Assembly (NCBI GenBank): GCA_024364735.1
Contig: JAGFNQ010007656.1
Span: 124,001 to 188,000, forward strand
DNA length: 64,000 bases
Direction: 5' to 3'
DNA from: Boesenbergia rotunda
Taxonomy: Eukaryota > Streptophyta > Magnoliopsida > Zingiberales > Zingiberaceae
The position numbers and the translations under genes are program-made. Each line of letters begins with the position of its first letter. Positions within the stretch are counted from its first letter, which is position 1. This document shows positions 23,125 through 34,500 of the stretch, in pieces. Below the pieces are notes generated by a model. That model was not told the origin of the DNA. It saw only the letters and a program-made list of their open reading frames with translations, and did no database searches.

Positions 23125-23982
23125 CTGCCTTTCTATCTACATGACTAGCAGCGCCGAGCCACCAGCCTGAGGAAGCACCCACGAGCCAACTGAACTGGCT
23201 AGTTTAGCCAATTCATCGGCCTTGAAGTTCTCTTCCCGTGGGATCTTTCTCACTTGCACTTCTTTGAACTCGGTCTTAAGCTTCTCATAGGCTTCTATAA
23301 AGGCTTACAGTCGGTCATTGTTGACCTCGAATCGTCCCGCCACTTGCTGCGTAACTAGTTGAGAATCTGAGTAAAGCATTACTCGGGCCGCCCCTACATG
23401 CTTGGCGGCCTGCAACCCAGCTATGAGGGCCTCATACTCGGCCTCATTATTGGTAGCCTTATACTCCAGCCGCACGGACAGATGCATTTTTTCGCCACTG
23501 GGGGAGACCATCAGAATACCGATTCCGTTTCCCACCCGAGCGGACGAGCCATCTACATATATCTGCCACGTCTCTTCAATCTCGTCCGAATGCAACTCAC
23601 TTAAGAAGTCAGCTAGAGCCTGAGCCTTGATAGCTGGTCGAGGCTGGTATTGAATATCATATTCACTCAGCTCGGTAGTCCACTTGATCAGTCGCCCCGA
23701 TGCTTCAGGATTTGAGGCTACTCGGCCCATGTTGTTGTTCGTCAATACCACGATAGGATGTGCCATGAAATAAGGATGAAGCCTCCGATCACCCAACAAC
23801 AGCACATACATCAATCTTTCGAGTGTCGTATAGCGACACTCGACTCCCTTTAATAAATGGGCGAAGAAGTACACCGGCGGCTGTTCGGCCGCTTCCTGCT
23901 TAACCAAAACTAGGCTGACCAAGTCAGCTGATGTGACCAAGTACACGTATAGAGTCTCCCCGACCTTCGATTTTGCCAACAC
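23125..23982 (-). pseudogene. pol: Retand RNase H plus second (archaeal-like) RNase H
   Basis: The first part (about 23982-23590) is the usual gypsy RNase H, decayed. The second (about 23580-23300) has the three acidic blocks of the extra RNase H of Tat elements: YVDGSS, NNEAEYEAL and YSDSQLV. It would degrade RNA in RNA-DNA hybrids during cDNA synthesis. A TAA near 23305 and a TAG near 23138 interrupt the frame toward integrase. Confidence 0.88.
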
Positions 23983-24005
23983 AGGCAGTTCAGCGAGGTA
24001 AGTTT

Positions 24006-24961
24006 TTAATTCTTCGAAGGCCTTGTCACAATCAGCATCCCATTAGAATTTAGTAGCTTTGCGGAGGGTTTTGAAGAAAGGTAACCCTCGCTCTGCTGAT
24101 CGGGAGATAAACCGAGATAGAGCATGATTCTCCCAGCGAGCCGCTGAGCTTCCCATAGCTTCCGAGGCAGGGGCATATCTAGTAGAGCCTTGACCTTGCC
24201 CGGGTTAGCTTCGATGCCCCGCTCGGTCACTATATAACCCAAGAATTTCCCCCTTCGAGCACCAAAAAGGCATTTGGCTGGGTTCAGCTTAAGCCCATAC
24301 CTCCACAGCGTCTGGCAGGTTTCTTCGACATCCGCCACCAGGTTTTCGGTTCGGGCAGACTTGATGAGGATGTCATCAACATATACTTCCATATTTCTCC
24401 CGATCTGGGACTGGAAGACTTTGTTCATCATACACTACTAGGTGGCTCCAGCATTTTTCAACCCAAATGGCATGACGGTGTAGCAGTAAGTGCCGTCTGC
24501 CGTGATGAAGCTATCCTTCTCTTGGTCCTCTGCAGCCAGGGGCACTTGATGATACCCCTGGTAAGCGTCCAACATGGAGATGAACTCACTGCCTGCTGTC
24601 GAGTCCACCATCTAATCAATCCGGGGCAAGGGGTAGCAATCTTTCTAGCAGGCCTTGTTGAGATCCCGAAAGTCAATGCAGATTCGCCACCTGTTGTCTG
24701 GCTTGGGTACTAGCACCACATTAGCCATCCAGGACGGGAATTGTACCTCCCTGATGTGCCTTGCCTCCGTCAACCTCTCGATCTCCACCCTGATCGCCTT
24801 GTTCTGCTCGGTGCTAAAGTCCCGCTTCCTTTGCTTTACGGGCCAAGCGTGGGGGTAGACGTAGAGGTGGTGTTCTGCAACCTCCAGCCGGACACCTCTC
24901 AGCTCCTTGACGGACCAGGCAAAGACATCTTGGTTCTGAGCCAGGCACTCCAGCAGGGGTT
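24006..24961 (-). pseudogene. pol: Retand reverse transcriptase
   Basis: Palm and fingers motifs in order: VLVPKPDNRWRICIDFRDLN, MPFGLKNAGAT, then YVDDILIKS with the catalytic YVDD at 24372-24383, followed by KCLFG and KFLGYIV of the thumb side. Stops interrupt it after FRDLNKAC, after PRID and twice before CMMNKVF. The 5' boundary at 24961 is the solo Tekay LTR. Before that insertion this frame continued directly from the protease side at 28355. Confidence 0.9.
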
Positions 24962-26367
24962 CCTTCTGTAACGCCCCAAATTTCCCTCTAGAACGATGTA
25001 ATAATTGAACATGTGGCCAAGAATAATATGAATTTAGTGGAAAAAGTTGTGAATAAAGAAATGTTAGGCATTATCTTGACATGTAGTTGATGTGAGATAA
25101 TTGTGTTTAGGTATTATATTTAATGTTATGCTTGAGTATCCTACACATGTATGAATGAATAATGATATGCATATGCATGTGTATGAATTAAATAAGTAGC
25201 ATTCTCTAGGTGGTCTTTGGTTATGCGGGCTTGGAAAAAAAAGAAATAATAAAAGGAAGAGAAAGTAAAAAGAAGAGGAGGTGCCAAGGATTGAACCTTG
25301 GACCTCAAAGGAAAGCAAAGCCATAAGAATATTCATGTAACCAAGTCACCTAGCAAGGGAGTGCTATTAGAAGAGGATGAGGAATTGTAGATAAGTGAGA
25401 AAGAAGATGAAGAGACACAAAAAAATTGAAGAGACACCATTAAAGAGGTGCTTGCCTCTTTACTCATCATAAAAGTCATGAAGAGGAGGAAATGCCTAAG
25501 GCATTTCGACCAAGAAACCCCCCCCCCCCCCCCCCTTTTCTCTCTACCAAACTCTTCTCCTTCCTCCTCTTCCTCACCAAAATCCTTGTGGCCCTTGCTA
25601 CCATTTTCAAGTCATTCACCTCCTAGAGAAAACCAGACCAAAAGAAGAGAAGAACAAGAGGAGTGCTAGAGTTTAAGAGGTCTTTTCTTCTCCAAAATTT
25701 GGAGATCTTTTGGGAACATAAGAACAAGTGTAAGACTCCCTCACCTGCAACATAATGGCTTTTTATGTGTTTTTATGATTTTTATGTTTGCTTGTGATGT
25801 TGGGTGAAAGAGAATGGAAGAAAACCTTGAGGGAAGTTTCGGCCATAAAGGGGTACCCTCCTTTTCTATGTCCAAAAAAAACTTAAAGGAAGAGTTCATG
25901 AAATTGTTACTACCTTCTTGTAATGAATATATGATGGATACATGGTGTTTGAATGCCCTCCATGATGTAAAGGACTTGGAAGAATTCGGCCAAGTCATGA
26001 AATGGATAAATGTTGATGCATGAAGTAGGCTATTGTTCTAATGATTGTTTCCTTGCTATATAAATGTTTTAGGACATGAAATTTTGTGGAATCTATGCTA
26101 AGGGACCCCTGTAACATTCGGCCAAGGGGCCTTAAATTATGCCTTAAAACAGATTTTTATAGACCTTCATGAAGTTATAGTTAAACCAAGTGATATGCAT
26201 GTGATTGGGTGTTTTATTGCATGATGGAAATAATTTTATACCTTAGGGTCAGTACCTTATCTAAGTTGTTTGAGTCTAAACTCATGCTCCATTCTATGTA
26301 TTGATGTTTAGAAAAATGTTACATGTACCCATAAGCATGATACTCCAAGTAGAACTCTAGATCATAC

Positions 26368-27070
26368 ACGTAAACTAGTGTTTGGTGAAGTACAAACTAC
26401 TTTTGCACTTGTGAATGAATTCTTATGAAAAATATGCTTTTATTCCCATGTTATGTGAATGATTATGCTATGAAATCCCTACAATGAGTTTCGACAAATT
26501 ACAAGAATAAGGGCTAAGAATAGTTTTGAGTACAAAGCATGCCCCTAAACTAGTGTTTAATAAAGCCTAGACTACCTTTATGCTTGTATATGACCTTAAT
26601 GGTAAAATATGTTTTTGTTTACATGTTATATGAACTTTTATACCATGTTATACATACTGGGAATTTTGGCAAATTACAAGGGTAAGGGTTAAGAATAAGT
26701 GCAAGTACGATTCATGCACCCAAACTAAGGTTTAGTGAAGATTAGTCTACTCTGGTACATGCTAATGATCGCTCATGTAAATTATGTTTTATTTCCATGA
26801 TTGGATGACTTTCATGCCATGTTATATAGATGTGAATTTCGGACAAATACTGGGAAGCACAAAACATGCACCTAAACTAGTGTTCAATGAAGCCTAGACT
26901 ACCCTTGTGCTTGTATATGATTCCATGTGTAATGTATATTTTTATTTTCATGATTATATGACTTTTATACTATGTTATCCATGCTGTGAATTTTGTCCAA
27001 TTACTAGAATAAAGGCTAAGAATAAGTTCAAGTACAATTCATGCACCTAAACTAGTGTTTAGTGGAGTCT
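26368..27070 (+). repeat. Diverged tandem units in the solo Tekay LTR
   Basis: Five units of about 157-176 bp, each containing AAACTAGTGTTTRRTGAAG-like words (near 26373, 26549, 26718, 26871 and 27047) followed by CTTGTA and TGACC. Confidence 0.75.
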
Positions 27071-27394
27071 AGACTACCAGTGTACTTGTAAATGACCTCT
27101 TATGTAATGTATGCCTTTATTCCAATGCTATGTGAGTTTTATGCTATGATATCCTTGCTATGAAGTTTCGGCCAGCATGTATTAAGATGAGAAAAGAAAG
27201 ATTAAACTAACATATTGCCTTGATTAAGACAAGCATGTTATATGTATGATGTATTGATGAAACTAGCATGATGGTTGCTTCACTTACATGTGTTAAACGA
27301 AAGGTCCTTTCATGTCTTGCTATTTATGCTAATGATTATGCCATGAAAGTATGCCTATGTTTATGAAGGATTGAATGCCTATAGTACATGCAAT

Positions 27395-27560
27395 ATGAAA
27401 GAAAGAAAGAAAAAGAAAGAATGCATGTTCTATATATGAAAGTATGCTTATGATTATGAATGATTGAATGTCTATAGTACATGCAATATGAAAGAAAGAA
27501 AGAAAGAAAGAAAGGAATGTATGTTCTATATGAAAGAAAGAAAGAAAAGAAAAGCATGCA
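27395..27560 (+). repeat. GAAA microsatellite pair
   Basis: Two GAAA-rich runs (27399-27420 and 27490-27555) follow near-identical ATGCAATATGAAAG words, so a larger segment seems duplicated. Short frames here encode only Phe/Ser/Leu-rich repeats. Confidence 0.8.
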
Positions 27561-28354
27561 TGTATGTATTTTACTTTAAAGATTGGCTTGTACCGGATCT
27601 TGAAAAAGATCCACGGTTCCGGACTACCGATGATGTTGTCCCTAGGCTGAAAGATAGTAAGCCTAGAATGTAGACCCTGTAGGTCGGGATTAGCTACCTC
27701 GCATCCTACATAGGGGTATGCGCGCAAATGAAAGAATGGGTACAAAGCCGGGGACCCCAAAGAAGATGATGTATATGATTTTAAAGTATTATTTACTATG
27801 TTTTCTAAAGAGCATCCTAATATTTTGAAATGCACATGTTCTATGTTTATATGTCTTCATGTATCTTACGTGCCTTATGAATTTTATGCTATCCATGAAA
27901 TATTATATGTTTTAAAATGCATGCGACGTACGGATTTAGTGAGTAGGAAAGAGCTTACTAAGTTTTATACTTATAGGTTGTTTGCTTATGTTGCAGATCA
28001 ACATAGAAATTTCTGAGGAATGGGCAGCTGCAGGAAGGGCTAATGTGTGTGGTGGTGACTTGACTGATCAATCCACTTTAGTGCCATCTATAGACTTAGT
28101 TCTTATTTCTAATAAGACATATGTTGCTACTTTATGCATGATACTTGCTAGTTCTTTTGGAGTTTATTTAAGTAAGGATGCTACTAGATGTTATATGTTG
28201 TTATTACTTCCTTATCGTTCCACATGCTTTTAGTTATGTTTCATTTCCGCTGCAATGTTAGATTCATACGCAATGATATAAGTAAGTAAGAAAAAAAATA
28301 AAAGGGTTAAAGGTAACGCGCCGCCTAACGATAAGGGGCGGGCGTTACACCTTT

Positions 28355-29428
28355 AGCTCTTTTGGCAGTCCTGCGGCGATCTTGACTCGGGATTCCTCCC
28401 GATCGGGAAGGAGCTGCACCTCCTCTTTGTCTTCATGTAACTAGGACCAAGGAGAAGCTTGGATCATGTTGCAATCAGGGAAAGGGCGTGGGGCCTTGTG
28501 ACTTTCCACATGAACGTCGTCCACGTAACACCTCCGGGCTACCTTTGGTCCCCCGGACTTCCCCTACCTGGTCTCCGACTGGGAATTTAAGCTTCAGGTA
28601 GAAGGTGGAGGCGACAGCCCAGAACTCATTGAGGGCAGGTCGGCCCAGAATGATATTGTAGGAAGAAGGGGCATCCACCACCAAGAAGGTGGACCACTAA
28701 GTCCTTTTCAACGGCTCTTCGCCCAGGCATATGGCCAACCGAATATGGCCAATAGGCTGCACCGGGTTCCCTGTGAAGCCAAACAGCGGGGTCGCCACTA
28801 GCTCCAACTGGGACCTTTCAATCTGGAGCTGGTCAAATGCCCTCTTGTAGAGTATATTGATCGAGCTGCCGGTGTCCACGATGGTGCGGTGGACTTGATA
28901 ATTGGCGATGACGGCGGTGATGACCAGCGCGTCATCGTGAGGGATTTCCAATCCCTGAAGATCTTGGGGCCCGAAACTGATTTGCGGCCACTCTGCCTGG
29001 TCCAGGATAGTGTCGACTTGATGGATCTCCAGCCGAGGCACTTGTGCCTTCCGGGCCCGATGGGAATCTCCTCCCATCGGTCCACCCGAGATGACATGGA
29101 CGCCTCCTCGTATGATATTTTGTTGATTGGCCCGCTCTTCTTCCATCTCCTCATCCACCGCTCGGTTCCCTTGGGGGAACAGATTGCGAGCAGCCAGGGA
29201 ATTCTCCCGCAGTTCTTCAACCACCGGGTCGGCATTCTGGCCGCCTCGGCCTGCCCCCCGCTCGGGAGGTGTTTGCCGCCCTCGTCCTCTAGGGGTGAGG
29301 GCGCGACCCCTACCAGCTTGAAGACACTCCTCGATGGATTGGCCGTGGCTCTGGTGGAAGGTGCAGTAGGGCCTCCATCGGGCAGGGAAGCACCCTTGGG
29401 CCACCTGCTGGACGTGGCTCCGCTCCAT
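28355..29428 (-). pseudogene. pol: Retand protease and preceding linker
   Basis: The frame starts in the gag tail, whose single Cys/His cluster (CTFHQSHGQSIEEC) resembles the Retand form, and reaches the protease motif IVDTGSSINILY (catalytic VDTGSS at 28862-28879). A later YNIILGRPALNEF motif is the retropepsin C-terminal block. A TAG near 28697 breaks the frame. Downstream it is cut by the solo Tekay LTR. Confidence 0.9.
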
Positions 29429-30410
29429 GCTTGCGTGCTCGGCGGGCCCCCGTGGGCTACAAATAGTCCTCCTGGGGGCCTAGGACCAGGGGCTGGGGGA
29501 GGAGGTGCCTGATTGGCTACCTCCTTCCTTCGTGCGACCTGCGTCTCCTCCACATTGATATATTTGTCAGCCTTACTGAGAAGGCTGTCAAAGTCCTTCG
29601 TGGGCTTCCTGATCAATGCTCGGAAAAACTCCCCATCTTATAGACCCTGGGAGAACGCACTAACCATGACTTCCTGAGTGGCCGTTGGCACGCCCACCGC
29701 CATATCGTTGAACCTTTTGATGTAAGCCCTGAGGGTCTTCTTCGACCCCTGCTTCAGGGCGAACAAATTAAGGCTCGTCTTGTGGTGTCGTCGACTGCTA
29801 GCGAAGTGCTACAGGAACACCCGTTTGAACCCCTCAAAGTTAGTGATCGACCCATCAGGGAGTCGGTCGAACCATCTCTGGGCCGCGCCAGAGACTGTGG
29901 TTAGGAAGGCCCGCACTTGACTCCTTCCGGATATTGATGAACTAGAGATGCACTCTCGAACTTCATCATGTGCTCCTCCGTGTCCGTGGTTTCCGCGTAC
30001 TCGGGGACGGTGAAGAAACGAAGGTGACGAGGCACAGGATCCTCCAAAATCCAGGCAGTGAAAGGACTGCATCCCAGCATGGTTGAAGCATGGTCGGCCG
30101 GGGCCTTTCCCTTGTCCGGTCGCCTCCCGCGCACTGGATTGGAAACCGAGGCCTCCGCTGACATCGAGTGGGCCTCGCCACCTTGCTCCCGAAGGACCGC
30201 CGCAGGAGGTGCAGAGCCGCCCTCAGGCCTGGCGGGTCTGCCTTGTCCTCCCGAAGTCCGGCGTGCAGCTGGCTCCTGGCCTTGAGGCCCCTGGTTGTCA
30301 GCTTGGGAGGGCCTTTGAGAAGCCCTTTGCTGAGCTCGCGTGACCATTAACGCATCGTACTCCTCACGAGAGACCTCCACAGTCATCTGCTTGGGGTCAG
30401 CCATCTCCAC
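29429..30410 (-). pseudogene. gag: Retand gag
   Basis: Starts at ATG 30410 with a Gln/Arg/Pro-rich N-terminus, then a capsid with AQRWFDRLPDGSI and TLRAYIKRFND motifs in other frames. At least two frame changes and stops (near 29809 and 29638) separate the parts. Large plus-strand frames over this GC-rich stretch are antisense shadows. Confidence 0.85.
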
Positions 30411-30432
30411 TTCCGATCAGGCTGCTAGTGTC

Positions 30433-30452
30433 CCTCCTTCTAGCACCAAATT
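30433..30452 (-). promoter_or_regulatory. Retand primer-binding region
   Basis: Between the LTR edge and gag the minus strand reads AAATTTGGTGCTAGAAGGAG, the usual LTR-proximal sequence of Tat elements. Which tRNA pairs here is not decided. Confidence 0.6.
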
Positions 30453-31436
30453 TGATCCTGTCGCGAAGTGAGTCGGACGCCCCTACAGATGGGTGAACCT
30501 CCAGGGAGGACGAGTCCGCTAAGGTGGCTTAGAAAACTGGACCGTCGCTAACCTGCAGGACAAGGACCGTTAGAACCCGCCGAGAAAAGTCCCCGGCCAA
30601 GCACTCCGACGATCAAGTCAGTACACGACGGTGGCGATGGAAGGCAATAGAACAGTATGAAATTGCGCTATCGCACGTACTTGGGAAATGCGGAGCGAGG
30701 AGGTATATGTAGCCGGGGAAGCTGACAGGTTCTGCCCCGCCTGCCACCTGCTGTCATCTAGCGAGGACAGGGTAATGCAAGTCCAGGGGTGGCAGGATAA
30801 AGTGGCACATGCTGGATTAAGGAAAGGGGCACTGTCAACTTAAGGGTTGGCGTCGTCGAACGCCGCTCGGCCTGACACCAAGGCATGTGGTCGAGGTACG
30901 GGGGGCATGATGTGGCAGGAAGATCAATACCTCGGCGAGATATCCGCTACTGGGGATCAGGATGACCCTGGTCCTGCGCCAACCCCGTGCAGCTTCTGGT
31001 AGCCCGGTGTCAGGGAGTGGTTGTGTCGGCTGGGGCACTGAGTAACGAGGCCGGCTGGGGGCCTATGAGGGTGCCGACTGAGGCACTAAATAACGAGGTC
31101 GGCTGAGGGCCTATGAGGGTGCCGACTAGGGCACTGAGTAACGAGGCCGGCTGAGGGCCTATGAAGGTGCCGACTGGGGCACTGAGTAACGAGGCTGGCT
31201 GAGGGCTTATGAGGGTACCGACTGGGGCACTAAGTAACGAGACCAGCTGAGGGCCTATGAGGGTGCCGATTGGGGCACTGAGTAACGAGGCCGACCGAGG
31301 GCCTATGACGCGGGAGCCCGGGGGCCCAAGCCCGCCTGCCCCCCACCTAACGGGTTCGTTCAACCCACTAACCATCTTTCTTCTGACTGGGCGCCAGGTT
31401 ACCGGGCCAGGTTACACGCGAGCTGGCCTGGGATCA
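30453..31436 (-). repeat. Retand 5' LTR
   Basis: Ends TGATCC and GGATCA on the plus strand are inverted repeats, 984 bp. A TATA-like CATATACC lies on the minus strand near 30695. The outward flank is CTAAC; the second copy of that target is off the window, so the right end is inferred from the terminal repeat alone. Confidence 0.75.
31030..31310 (-). repeat. 48-bp tandem repeat in the Retand LTR
   Basis: About six copies of a 48-bp unit built on GGCACTGAGTAACGAGGCCG, starting 31034, 31082, 31130 and so on. Because 48 is a multiple of three it produces a repetitive open frame, not a gene. Confidence 0.88.
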
Positions 31437-31904
31437 CTAACATAATAAATATCGTCAATTTTTATTACAATACCATTGATATCAACATCACCACGAATAT
31501 AATTCTCAATACTACTTCCAATATCATCACTAGCAATCTAATTTTACAATAAATAATGTCAAATAATATGACCATAATATAATTTCACGAACATGAATAT
31601 AAAAAAAATCATAATAATTAAGACTAAATATATGTTATTTAATTACATGGTTGTTCATTTTGTTGCCTTTGATTTTGTAAAAACATGCTTCTTATTTTTT
31701 ACATTTCTAGTTAAAGATTATAAATCATATTTTCAAGATGTTTAACAACTCTATTATATTGCACAAACATTTTAACTTTTGATGATGTAATTCTAAATCT
31801 CATTCCTCACACTCTACCTCGAGATTCCTTGTCAAATATAAGACTATTTCATCATTAACAATGTCAGTTGTGTTTAGAGATTTGGGTGGGCATTCGTCTG
31901 TCAA
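31437..31904. other. AT-rich flank, nothing recognised
   Basis: Sequence between the Retand LTR and the hAT end. AT-rich, no frame or repeat worth naming. It may be part of an older unrecognised element. Confidence 0.5.
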
Positions 31905-31919
31905 CGTTCTAAAAAATGT

Positions 31920-31937
31920 CCTAGGCGGCCGCCTAGG
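31920..31937. repeat. 18-bp perfect palindrome at the hAT end
   Basis: CCTAGGCGGCCGCCTAGG equals its own reverse complement. Related GCCTAGGCG words recur to 32055 and at the opposite end, as expected for subterminal transposase sites. Confidence 0.8.
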
Positions 31938-32089
31938 CGCTTGACAGCCACTAGCCACCCCAAAGATACCCTCTGCGACCAAGCTAGGCTACAGAGCCAC
32001 CTAGATGGTCTGTGCGATGCTACATAGCGGACCTAGGCGCTGTGATATGGCGCCAAGCGCTGGGTCGAGTAAAAGACGGGATCCTCTTT

Positions 32090-32790
32090 TTTTTATTATA
32101 AAAGCCCTAAAATCCTAAGTTGTCGATTCATCTGTTTGCCAACACCATTTTTGTTGGACGCTCCTCCAGAATTGGGCGTGACCGAACTTGTCGCCGGAGA
32201 CATCCAGCACTGCTAGAAGTCAACACCGGAAGTCTTCGGCGACAAGTCCTGCACCACCGGACGTGTCCCGTGACACGTCTGACGCCGCCAGCAATGCCTG
32301 ATGTTGCGGTTGTCGACGCGCTATATTTTTTTTTAATTTTATTATTTACATTTATTATTTTATTATTTATATTTATTATTTTATTTAATTTAAATATTTC
32401 CTCAAATCAATAGAAAATTTGAATTGACTTCTCTTAATCATAATTAAATTATCTCAAAAAATTATATAAAAAATATTTTAAAATAAATTTTTTATAATTT
32501 TATTAATTATAAATCTTATTAAATATTTTATATTTAAAATCACATTAATTAATTATAAATCATATATTTATTCAAAAATTTATATTTAAAATTTAAAAAT
32601 TCTAATAATTTTATTAATTTATATAAATCAAATTTATATTATGATAATTTTATTTTACTAATTTATATATTTTATTATTTATTAATTTTGATAATCTTAA
32701 GTTTTAAAATCTAAATATGTTATATATAAATTATAATTATATCTTAATTATTATATATATATATATATTTTGATTTGTTATAATTTATAA
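32090..32790 (+). other. hAT 5' region, AT-rich
   Basis: A GC-richer leader (32120-32320) followed by extremely AT-rich DNA to 32790. No supported gene. It precedes the transposase start region. Confidence 0.55.
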
Positions 32791-32843
32791 TTCTAAAGTT
32801 CTTAAATTTGTTTTTAAATAACTTTTTAGGTTATTACAATTAC
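32791..32843 (+). repeat. 53-bp direct repeat, left copy
   Basis: Perfectly identical to 38685-38737; with one mismatch the match extends about seven bases further left. The two copies flank the truncated Tekay segment. It ends TTATTACAATTAC, just upstream of the transposase start. Confidence 0.95.
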
Positions 32844-33072
32844 TGTAACGACCCGGCCCCTCGGTCCCTTTGGCTGCCAAATCTCATTTTGGCGGCCCAA
32901 CAACCTGGCGGCCAAATCTCTCATTTGGCGGCCCAACAACCTAACCCCTCAACCCCTTTGACGACCCTTATGTCGTCGACCGTCGATCATATCGTTATTC
33001 ACTAGGACTTTCCACCCCTGGCCAGTAGAATTTTGTCTTCCCCAGAATTCGAACTCTAGACCTCCAAGCTTA
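32844..33072 (+). other. Unmatched 5' piece of the Tekay insertion
   Basis: Begins TGTAACGACCCGGCCCC and holds TTGGCGGCCCAACAACC twice. The TGTAACG start looks like another Tekay family's LTR end, but this element's own 3' LTR starts TGTTAAATACC. It may be a fragment of a second element or filler from repair. Confidence 0.45.
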
Positions 33073-33513
33073 AGTACTAGAGTTTATGCATTTCCTACTG
33101 AATTGCTTGTTGATACCGGTAGTTCTAGTTCTTTCATATCACGGCTGATTATGGGAAAAATTAGTAGATTGCCTACCCTTAGATCACAACGTCTATCAGT
33201 GTCTCTACCATCCGGAGAGGTATTGGATATCACACAGGAAGTCAAGGCGTGTCCATTGGACTTTGGCGATTATACTCTCACCGTGGATCTGTCAGTACTT
33301 GAGATGGTAGAGTTCGATATTATTCTGGGCATGGACTTGTTAGCAGTTTATCATGCTACAGTTGATTTCCAAGCGAGGGTGGTCACGTTTCGGCCTCCGA
33401 ACCAACCCTCGTGGGAATTCATCGGCACCAGAGATGATGGGATTTCTATTATCTCTGCACTTCAAGCCCAGAAGTTTATATCACATGGATGTCAGGGTTT
33501 CTATTATCATTAA
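33073..33513 (+). pseudogene. pol: Tekay protease
   Basis: Catalytic LLVDTGSS with Asp-Thr-Gly at 33112-33120, then LSVSLPSGEVLDI and FDIILGMDLL motifs, typical of chromodomain gypsy protease. The start is not original because gag is deleted. A small frame overlap at 33489-33513 leads into RT. Confidence 0.9.
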
Positions 33514-34500
33514 TCAGCACTGATGATAGCAGTAGCCCTCAGCTCTCGGGTGTTCCAGTGGTCCGAGAATTTCAAGACATATTTCTAGAGGAGCTACCTG
33601 TTTTGTCTCCTAGAAGGCAAGTTGAATTTATGATCGAGTTGATTCCAGGGACTGTGCCGGCATCAAAGGCTCTGTATCATATGGCGCCTAAGGAGTTGGA
33701 CGAGCTAAAGGTCCAGCTTCAAGAGTTGCTTGACAGGGGATTTATTCGTCCTAGTGTATCTCCATGGGGTTCACCAGTTCTATTCGTAAAAAAGAAGGAT
33801 GGTTCTATGAGGTTATGCATCGATTATAGGCAGCTGAATGTCGTGACCATCAAGAACAAGTATCCCCTACCTCGTATTGAAGATTTGTTTGATCAGTTGA
33901 AGGATACCTCAGTGTATTCTAAAATTGATTTACGGTCCGAATATCATCAATTGAGGATCAAGGATTCAGATATCCAGAAGACAACTTTCCGCACCCAGTA
34001 CGAACATTACGAGTTTTTGGTAATGCCATTTGGGCTTACCAATGCTCTTGCAGTATTTATGGATCTGATGAATCGGGTTTTTATGGAGTATTTGGATCAG
34101 TTTGTTATTGTTTTCATTGACGACATCCTGATTTACTCCCGTTCCAAGGAGGAACATGCGCGCCACCTTCGCATCGTCCTGGAGACACTCCGGCGGGAGC
34201 AGTTGTATGCGAATTTCAACAAGTGTGCTTTCTGGTTATCTTCTGTGGGTTTTCTTGGACACGTTGTTTCTAGTAGAGGTATCTCCATAGATCCCCAGAA
34301 GATCGAGGTTGTCACCAGTTAGGAGCGGCCTAAGTCAGTTTAGGAGGTGCGCAGTTTTCTCGGATTGGCTGGTTATTATCGACGATTTGTTGAGGGGTTT
34401 TCCAGCATCGCTTCACCATCTCTACGGTGTCACGTTTGAGATTTTCACATATCACAAGAGCCTCAAGTATCTATTCACTCAAAAGGAGCTAAATCTTCGT
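33489..34500 (+). pseudogene. pol: Tekay reverse transcriptase with RNase H deletion
   Basis: RT motifs: VLFVKKKDGSMRLCIDYRQL, MPFGLTNA, then FIDD at 34113-34124. TAG occurs at 34321 and shortly after. The frame then jumps from the thumb region (GFSSIA) to the last part of RNase H (YHKSLKYLF), so most of RNase H including its acidic residues is deleted. Confidence 0.9.

Larger units (their letters stand above)
24967..28349 (+). mobile_element. Solo Tekay-type LTR, 3383 bp
   Basis: Starts TGTAACGCCC and ends GGGCGTTACA, so its ends are inverted repeats of each other. Flanks are CCTTC (24962-24966) and CCTTT (28350-28354), a target duplication with one change. Rejoining the flanks restores the Retand pol frame. 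No coding segment lies inside. A CTTACTAAG followed 34 bases later by TTGCAG (27954-27996) is shared with the Tekay LTR at 46950. Confidence 0.9.
18913..31436 (-). mobile_element. Tat/Retand-lineage Ty3/gypsy element, heavily nested
   Basis: Minus strand from right to left: 5' LTR (30453-31436), PBS-like sequence, gag, protease (VDTGSS), reverse transcriptase (YVDD), RNase H, a second RNase H, and integrase. The second RNase H, placed between RNase H and integrase, is the hallmark of the Tat clade. Three insertions interrupt it: Athila at the 3' side, a solo Athila-type LTR inside integrase and a solo Tekay LTR before RT. Many stops show it is dead. Its 3' LTR should lie left of the Athila element, off the window. 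Confidence 0.88.

Noticed and set aside
25518..25535. Run of 18 C
   Set aside because: Homopolymer within a solo LTR; length may be a sequencing artefact and carries no clear meaning.
27329..27835. 168-codon minus-strand frame with Phe/Leu/Ser repeats
   Set aside because: Antisense of GAAA microsatellites in a solo LTR.
28889..29512. 207-codon plus-strand frame
   Set aside because: Antisense to Retand gag and protease; GC-rich sequence leaves long shadow frames.
31010..31375. 121-codon minus-strand frame with 16-residue repeats
   Set aside because: By-product of the 48-bp LTR repeat, which is a multiple of three.
32120..32413. 97-codon frame with Arg-rich start and hydrophobic end
   Set aside because: The hydrophobic tail comes from an AT simple repeat; no domain, and it lies in the hAT 5' region.
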